Under the pieces are notes generated by a model, which did no database searches, was not told the origin of the DNA, and worked only from the letters and a program-made list of their open reading frames with translations. Of a stretch of 64,000 nt of DNA, positions 45,956 through 55,500 are shown piece by piece. Position 1 is the first letter of the stretch. The number at the start of each line of letters is the position of its first letter. The stretch spans positions 328,815-392,814 of the forward strand of contig BMAT01011802.1 in assembly GCA_019649035.1 (NCBI GenBank), in the 5' to 3' direction. This stretch comes from Elysia marginata. Lineage: Eukaryota > Mollusca > Gastropoda > Plakobranchidae. The position numbers and the translations under genes are program-made.

Positions 45956-48900
45956 CTGTGGAAAAGTTAAACATAAGACATGCAAGTAGATATGCAATGT
46001 AGTAACTAATACAATTTGAAAGCCTGCATTTTAGGTTTAATATCTAACTAACCTTTCTTACTGTACAATACCAATTAAAAATTTCTGTGTCTGTAAAGTA
46101 TATCTCAAAATGACAACTTGAATTTGACTTCTTTTAGGATAATGAAAGATATGGTCTACAAAATTTATACATGCAAAAGAGTTTGCAGAACAATTCCTTT
46201 CAAACACAAAAAGGCAGTTCCTTCAATAAGCAAAGGTCAAGCACAAGCATAGTGATGTCTTTTAGAGTCATATTATAAATGCTTAAGAGCAACCACAGAA
46301 CTAGAATGAGAGAGATATTTTTATAGTTAGTAAATGTGATTTCAGAGCTTATGCTGTGTTGATTATAAACTGCAATTTGTCTTTTTAACAGATTCTTTGT
46401 CATGATTCAAAGCTGAGATCTACTTCAAAACGTATTACTTCCAGGCATGAGCAATCATTTTACCTTGAGTCCTTGTCTGCGGCAGGTCAACAGGGAAGAA
46501 TGTTTTAGTCCAGGCACTGGGCAAGCTAGGGTAACTAGGTGTGTGAAGCAGACCAGGGCCGACCTGTGCTTGGGCTGCTGGGGGCGGGGACACTGGTAAG
46601 GAGACACTGCTCACTGCACTCTCACACAGGCTATCTGTGGGCTGTGCTGGAAGTCTGGCCAGGTGAGGGTGTAAGTTGCCATTTGAAAACATTAGATTGT
46701 TGTGAGTAAAAAAAAACATGTTCATGTTATCATAGTAGAAGAGAAAAAAAGACATAATAAAACTAGCTTTGGAAGCCTTGACATTCAAAAAAATATGTAA
46801 TCAGAAATAAAGAAAGAAAGAAAGCAAATACAACTTATTGTAGACTCAAGTTACAATATCATCCTGGCAAAAAATATTAAATGAATTGGAAAGCTACATA
46901 ATATTTGTGAGTGTTGGATCTCATTTGAAATCTCCTAACATAAACATAAAATCTACGTATTTGTATTTATAATTTGTTTTGTCTTAACTCAAGTGTACAT
47001 TGATGAATTGATAGGATATATGCATTTAAATATTGTATCACTAACATTTGTATCAGGCCAATAACAAAACATGAAAAACATGACATAAAGGAAAGCTATC
47101 ATTAATGTCAAACATTGGAAGATCACTTACCTATCTAGCTTGAGCTGGACAGATTTCTGATTGGATGCTGGACTGTCCCCATCTACTTGATATAAGAAAC
47201 GGGTGGACCGAGGCTTGAATACCGTTGGCTGCAAAATATATTTCAGTTTTAAACATATCATGATCAGTATATAAAATTTGTATTCAATACATGCATAACA
47301 TCTTTTGTGTTTATTCTAAGGTTATAAATAAACACTTTTGATAGCTGCATTTAAGTGCCTGGTCCCTTCACTCCTGAATGAAGCAATGCCCTATATAACC
47401 ATACGGCTTAACAGAACAATCAAGCACTAAAATTTATTTTGCTGCAAACATGCATATGAAATTGTGTTTGTGTGTGTGCGTTTGAGAGAGAGGGGGGAGA
47501 CACTCAGAGAGGGAGAGTTATATCAAAAGCATAGACAAAATTGGAAAAACCTTATGTTCATTTTTTCTAAACTATTTTCAAAAGTGTGAAAAATAAATGT
47601 GTTCATTATATATTTCACATCCAAAACAATTGAGTGAGAACTAGGAAATTCTATTATAAAAAGCCATTTCTATATTTCTGTATTTTTTTTCCTCTATATT
47701 TGAAATAAAAAAGGTCTTAATATCTTTCTCCAAAATTTGAATAAATATTTTATTTTAAAAATTTTCACCATTGAAAGCTTAGAAAAATATTTTGTTAAAA
47801 CGGCAACGCCTTTAAAGGTTTAAACTGCTACATCTGGTTCATTCATCCTGGACACAAGGCATAAGGACACAGTCCTGACATAACTACCTTCTAGTCATAT
47901 TGATTTGTAATAATTAAAACAGCTGCAAATTAACCTTGGATGAATCCTATGGACAACTATAACTTTAAATAATCATCTATACACCACTCTATTCGTATAA
48001 CCTAGTCAGGCAAGAGGAAGTTCAGGCAATCATCCAAGTAAAACTTGTAATTTATCTTTGAATGTTTCAATTTTACATATAATTTAGCCAAGGTTAAAGT
48101 TATAACACCTGCTGAGTTTTGAAAATCAGGTAGAGAATATTAAGGTCAGTAAACGAAATTTTTTTTTTCACCTCGTATGTGATGACACACTCAATGGTCA
48201 TTTCTTCCACCACTCCCTGGCACCAAGTGTTCATGATGTATGGAGGCTGTAAAACAAAATACAAATTGATTATCACTTACAGACACAGGCATGTGGTTAA
48301 AAAAATGTACTGGTTTAATCTAAAATACTCCATAATAGTAGAGTGCGATTTCTCAACCAATGTTTAATTCTCTTAGCATGGCCATGCATGTGTGAAGTGC
48401 TATCAACTAAGAGGGCCATAAAACTGGGATTGAATCAAATTGATTTCATCTGTCTTTTCTGTCTCATCTTTTTCTTTGCTCAGTTTTAACCGAAGTGTTC
48501 TTAAAAATGTATTATTTTTTCCTATTTGAGAACTATTGAGATAACAATCTGTTCATACAATGTAAAGAGATTTTAAAGAGCCGAAAATTTTTAAGGGGAA
48601 AATGAATCAAATAGAAAAATACTTTGAGGGAGTGAGAGAGGGTCAAGATTAAAAGAAAGGAAGAGAACAAATGGAGAAAGAGAGCCAGAGGAAAATATGG
48701 GTGAGACAATATTTGAGTAAGACAACTAAGGACATTGTGAGACATTCACATAAAAAAATATTTGAAACAATGCCGTTTGCAGCCCATTAAATCAAGACTA
48801 AGCTTACATGGGTCAGCCGGAAGGTGCCATAGGCAGGTACTTTACAGGTGAAAGACACATCCTTGACCAAGGTGACCACTGACCGGTCCTCCTCGCCCTC

Positions 48901-50595
48901 TACATCCATGTCCAGGTACATCTTCCACTTGGTCTCCTTTCATTTAAAAATAAAAAAAAATAGGAACAGGGTTATAGCTGTATGGGTAAACATGATTTGT
49001 AATCGCCACAAGGAAACATATAAAACTAGTCTTATTCTCAATAAGAGTATCGGTAAACAAGAAGCAGAGTCTTCTCAGTTCTTGCACACGGCAATAGTTT
49101 GTTGAAGATGGTGTTTGTTGCTGCTCTCTTCTTCACCTTTACTTTCAATTCAGACGAAGTGTGTTTCTTCAATGCTGTAAACAGGATGGAATAATTAACA
49201 TGCTACAAAATTTTTCTAGCAACTAGAAAAGAAATGCAAGTATTGGTTTCTTAAAATAAAAAAAATCTAAGGCACATTCCTGTTTGGAAGGCTCATTTTC
49301 TCAAATATAAAATTTATTTTGCAATTTATCAACGGTAAAATCATGCATTTAAATTGGGAGAGGGACGCAAACTTTTGTGCAAAAGCCTCAAGCCTGAGGA
49401 AAGATGGAGAAAGACCCTATAAATACACAGAGTTAAAATTAGAAAATCAATGATGAAGACTGATACATTTTCCTCTTTTTCTTGTTCTTGTTACCTAGAA
49501 CTTGGTAAAATTGCCCTCATTAGACCTTTTTTTCTCTCAAAGCAATAAATGAACTTGTCTGTGCTTTTGTAATTTCAAAATTAGATTATTGCAAGTCTCT
49601 AATGACTGGGATCTCTGAATATATAATTGGTAAATTACAGCAATTCAAAACAACGCTGCAAAATTGGTATATAATAGAAGAGAAGTGATTATGTTACATT
49701 GCACCTTTATCAAAAGAGCTGCATCGGCAACCAGTTGTACAGCGCATTGAGTATAAAGCAGCATCTATTGTATTTCAATGTTTAAATGTTCCAAATTATT
49801 CAACCTATTTGAGTACTATGTTTACACCTTGCACCCCTACAAGGATTTTAAGATTAGAAAAGAAGAATTTGTTAGCCAAACCTAGAACAAAAATGAAAAC
49901 CTATGGGAACAGAGCTTTTACATTCCAAGGCCCAGATGTTTGGAACCGTCTACCCTTGTCAGTCCAACAGTCTAAATCTTTATCTAGATTTAAATTAGTT
50001 CTGAAGACATACTTGTTTGAAAACTCAGTCATTAGTGGAAAATAGGAACTCTAAATTTACAAATTATTTTGTCCATGTTTTTGCCTTTCATATATATCTG
50101 TTTTTATTTTTTAATTGACTTTTCGATTTTCAATTGTCTATGTTATCCGCATTTTGTAAACTTGTATGAAAGAAATTGTGTAGTTTTTATTTTTGTAAAG
50201 CGCTTTGAGACTTTATTTTATTGTAAAAGGTTCTATATAAATCTAGATATTATTACTATTATTTTTCTTCTTATTTTTTTTCTTAATTTAAAAGAAAGGT
50301 TTTCACAATAACAACAAGTTTAGATCATTTGAAAAAGGTTCTAAAGACGCATCTTTTCCAGAAGTATATTAAGTAGGTCCCCACTGATTATGTTAGTTAA
50401 ATAACTTTTTCTTTTTCTTTAAATGATTTTAATCTGCTGTACACATGTACCTAAGCATGCTTGAAAGTACGTATGTAAAGCACCTGGAGCAAACTTATGT
50501 TTTGTTGTGAGAGTGTACCTAAGTATGTAATTGAAAGTATGTATGTAAAGCGCCTAGAGCTAACACCTGTTGGAATAGGCGCTATATAAAAAGCC

Positions 50596-50670
<75 letters not shown>

Positions 50671-52479
50671 ATGGGTTGCACAAGTATTGAAATCACGGAG
50701 ACTTAGCATACACAAGTGCTAAAGTTTGCTGAAGTTTTTCCATCGTTATTTTAAAGTGTTTTGTAAAGCTGGCCACCAGAAATAAAAAGTGGATAGCTTT
50801 CCTGCCCCTTTTCAGATTAATGGTCATCTTCTCCCACGGCCCATTGCGATAATAGTTCGAACCGCCCACAAACATTTCACAATACTGTAACAGTCCTTCA
50901 AGAAATGGAACATGAAATTGCCTGCCATTAAAACAGCAGACCACCCACACAACGCGAGAAGGGCGGTTCGTGGTCTCGGTCAGCCGAGATAAATACCAGA
51001 ATTGAGTAGAAACTAAAGCAGGGTAAACTGCAAGGCTCCGTATAAACATCTTCTACCTTAAAACTAAGCAAAAAGGGGAAACGCTAATGTTTGTGGCGAT
51101 TTGCGAAGGCATTCATAAGAAAGAACTGGGAAAAAAGGAGTCGAGAGAGACAGAGACAGACAGACAGACAGATAGATAGAGAGACAGAGCGAACTCAGAT
51201 AGGGCGTGGCAATGAACACGAGTTGGAGTATAGACTAGGTGTAGATCTATACATGTATATCCAAAAAACAAGTAAAAAGTAACTTTCAGTGCAGAGTATG
51301 AGGGGGGGGGGGATTATACACCCTATCTATAGGCGACAGGATGAGCACAAAAACAATTGATTTTTAAAAAGTCAAGTGATAGACGAAAGAGAGAGTTAGA
51401 GAGAGTAAGGGGGGTGGGGGGAGGCGAGAGTGGTCAGAGAAAGATTTTTTTTCAATATGTGTATATGACATGTCAATCCGTTCGAAAACCAGCCCAAATC
51501 TCAACGGAGAGCTTTTCGGCGCGGAAAAGTTAAGGGCCAGAACCACATGTGATTCTAACCTTTGGTGAGTACATGTGGATATGAGTAGGAGTTTTCTCTC
51601 TACAATATTCAGCACTCTAAGAAAGGGCGAAGAGAGGTGGGGGTGATTAGAGTGATATCAACGGATCGAGTCTGAATTTGCGCAAGTGGAAGGAATAGGA
51701 GGTACAAGGAATATAAAGGCACTCGGGGTAGGAGGTAGAGGTACAGAGACAGAAGTAAAGAGTAAAGAGCAAAGAGGGGAGCGGGGTGGGTAAACCGATT
51801 GGTGTGTGGAAGAAAGGGGTAGAAAAGCGTTTCGGGAAACTGCATAAATGAATATAACAGACCCAGCCATGATGTTGAAATTGTTATGATCTATCATTCC
51901 CAAGATGTAAACAAGTATGGAGACGGAGCAAAAACGGTTTATATCGTATGGGGTGCGCGGCAGGTCGGCCAAGCCTGCTTGGTCCATGTCAGATCAAACA
52001 CAGATTAAATCAAGAGAGAGCTTAGTCAAAGGACCTGTGGAGTCACAATGTGAGTCATATTTAAGTTTTAACATAACCCGCAGCCCGCTTGCTTACATAT
52101 GAAGTTAAAGTTGAGAGAAGACAAAAGAAGATAATGAGAGCAGGATAAGATGATAGACAGTTCGCATTTTACAGCCCACGTTTTAGGGTTAAGTCTACGT
52201 AATAAAATGGGGAGTGGAGTTTGTCCCATGTAATATGCAAGCGTTTCCCTTTAAATTAGCTGGTTTCATCCATGGAGCAAGAGGTTAATGGATTCATTCT
52301 TTATAATAATCATAATAATAATAATAATGATGATGANNNNNNNNNNNNNNNNNNNNNNNNNNNNNNNNNNNNNNNNNNNNNNNNNNNNNNNNNNNNNNNN
52401 NTGATGATGATGATGGTGATGGTGATGATAATGATGATAATGACGAAGATGATGATGACGATGACGATGATGATGATGG

Positions 52480-52518
<39 letters not shown>

Positions 52519-55500
52519 CCATGATGATGATGACCATAATGATGATGATGATGGTGAAATTGATTTGTATAGCGCATTTCCCACACAAAACAGACCAAAG
52601 CGCTTAGCAATCACACAATTATCATTCCGACAAGACTCTCTCTCTAAAATTACCATTAATACAATGTACACTATAAAATCGAGCAGTATATTATTGTTAA
52701 CAATGGAAAAATATATTTTATAGAACTAATAGCGACCGAATTCGTCTTGAGTACGGTAACCATGGCCTTCATAAAATAGGTCTTGATCGCCTTCTTAAAC
52801 TGTTCCTCGGATACAATTTCGAATAGTTTGCAGTAGGTAATTCCAAACTTGAGGGGCAAAATGTGAAAATGATCTTTCAGATAGCTTCTTAAGACCCTTC
52901 TTACGTTTGTAAAAAGAACTTGCGTCGACAGATCTAAAATTTCTATAAGGAACATGTTTTTGTATAAGATAACAAATATAAGGTGGATATTTGCCGTAGT
53001 TTTGTGACACATCATATCTAATTTATATAATATTCTAAATTGAACAGGGAACCAGTGCAGTTTGACCAATAAAAATGTTATATGATCACTCTTTTTATTT
53101 TTCATAACTGTTCTAGCTGCCATGTTCTGAAAACACTGCAACGTATCTGTTTTGTCCTTTGGTAGATTAGAAAGGAGAGAATTACAATAATCAATACGTG
53201 AAGAAACACGTTTCTTCAAAAAGTCTACATTTTTAAAGGCAGCCGTCTGACCAATTTTACGAAGCTCAAAATAAAGAATTTTACAAAGATGATTTACATG
53301 GTGTTCCATGGATAGGTCACAATCGAACAACCCTCCCAAATTTTTCATTCTCTATTTTTATGTAATCTTCAACATCAAACCACATCTTTTTTAGGATTAC
53401 ATGAAGCAATTATGTTTTTTTCTTTATTCATTTTGAGTTTGTTTACATTAATCAATATTTTAACATCATCGATATACCGTTCCATATTATTTTACAAATA
53501 ACTCTTTTACATCGTTAGGCTATACAGAATTATATAACTGAGTATCATCAGCGTACATATGAAATGATATGGCATATTTTCTAATTACATTTCCTAAAGA
53601 CTAAGTGTACAGAGTATAGAGAAGAGGTGATAGTACTGACCCTTGTGGCCCTCCATAGTTTAAGATCTTCGCATCTGACTTTGTATTATAGACTAATACA
53701 GATTGAGAATGCCCGAAAAGATAAGATTATAACCAAACAAGCACGTGCCTGTAAGACCAAAGTTCTGATTCAAGCGTTTCAGCAAAATGTTATAATCGGT
53801 GCTCTAGAATCATAACCAACGTCAAGACAGAAAGAAATCCTTGATAAGAACGTAGATAAGTGACCACTGTAAAAAAAAAACCTTAAGGAAATGTCTTCCT
53901 GCGTGTCAACTGTCAAAACAGAAGCTCATTATAAATCTTTTCATTGCTACCGCGGCGGTCTAGATAACTGTGCTTGTCAATCAAACATGGCTAACACTCG
54001 CTTCTTTAATCAAACCAAAAATTTCTATCTTGCTTTCACAGTATATGCATCCACAAAGACAAAAGAGCAATTAGGTATCGAACAACAACCATTAGATTTG
54101 TATGAAGTTATCAAAACATATAATGCTCATATTCAAGCTTTATTCAAGACAACAAAAACCAAAGAGAAACCAGATCTTAACTTCAGGAAAAGAAATATAG
54201 CCTTGATATGCACCTATCAGTCTCTACTCTCAGCTTTTGAGAAAAGTTTAAAAACCAAGATTGGAAGCTTGCGCGCAAAGGGTGTGGACAAGCAATGCCT
54301 TGGGCAGCCAAATGCCACACTCACGCGTAGAGAAGAGTTAGAGACATAAAAAGTGTAAATAAAAAACAGGAAATCTACAGAACCAAGTATATACATGTAG
54401 TGGAGAAGAATAGAAAAGCAGGACGAAGAAGTTTCACTAAAATGTAAGACAGGTACAATGATAAAACAGAAAGAAAGGCGGTCACTATGAAGGGCTTAAA
54501 CTACAGAGAATTTGGTAAACAAATAGTTTTCAATCAAAGCACGGGATCGGATCAGTCCTCTGCTTTTACTCCTTTTATCCATTACTTTACTTGATATGAA
54601 CTTGACAGACATCGGTGTACGTAACGACGAAATACATGTTTGTTAAAACTGACGGATAGATTGGGAGGTAAAACAAAACAGAACGCTTGGGGTAAAAAAA
54701 ATATAGTTTGTCCGTGAAGGGGAAGAAAAGGAGAGATTGAAATTAAGAAAGAGGGATGGCGGAGGTTGGTTATATGAAGATGCATACACACAAAAAATGA
54801 CGGCTAGTTACGATCGTCGAGGAAACAAGACCAATTAAACCAAGTTTGACCCTAGGCAATAAAGCCTTCCTGTAATAATATGGTCGGTGCTGAGTATTGA
54901 CACAAACCCGCCAGCACAACCCAATAAAAGCATTTATTTATTATTGTTGAGGCCTGGATGGTCGCGGTGTGGGTTATGACTCGCCTCGTCACGGACCGGC
55001 GGTGGCTACAGACCAACTAACTGGTCACAGGGGGAGCTTTTGGGGGACTCACTGACTCCAGGCCCAGACAGGCACGACCAGGATTGGCGACATCATGACA
55101 ATTGTTGTGATTGGCATCAGTTGCGGGCAGTAATGAATACAGGAGGGCACTCAGTTCAACGCATCCTAAAACCAAAAGGTCTGGCTTTTACTGTTGTCTC
55201 CATCCACAGAATATAAGGCTTTTTGCGTGCGTGTGTTTCCGAGTTTGAACTCTAGCGGAGGGTTATAGGCTTTTATCCAGGGGTCTATCATCTACTACGA
55301 TAAGCGTGATGGTCGCTCGAGCCCATGGGGCTGATGGGTTGATTGGTCAATAGATAGGCACACTGAATTCCCAAAGGGCTCAATGTTCACAGGCTGGAAG
55401 GTAGATTGAAAGTCTCATTGTCTCAAACAGGATCGCCAGGCTGTCAGAAACTGTCAGGCCACTTTTGTTTTTGGCGACTGTCTTTTACTTTTTAAATCTT

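Noticed and set aside
49080-49178. Extra exon of the YEATS-like gene between exons 1 and 2
   Set aside because: An acceptor-like CTGTTTACAG is present, but in the required phase the second codon is a stop.
52266-52671. Histidine-, serine- and methionine-rich frames on both strands
   Set aside because: Translations of the trinucleotide array and of the N gap.
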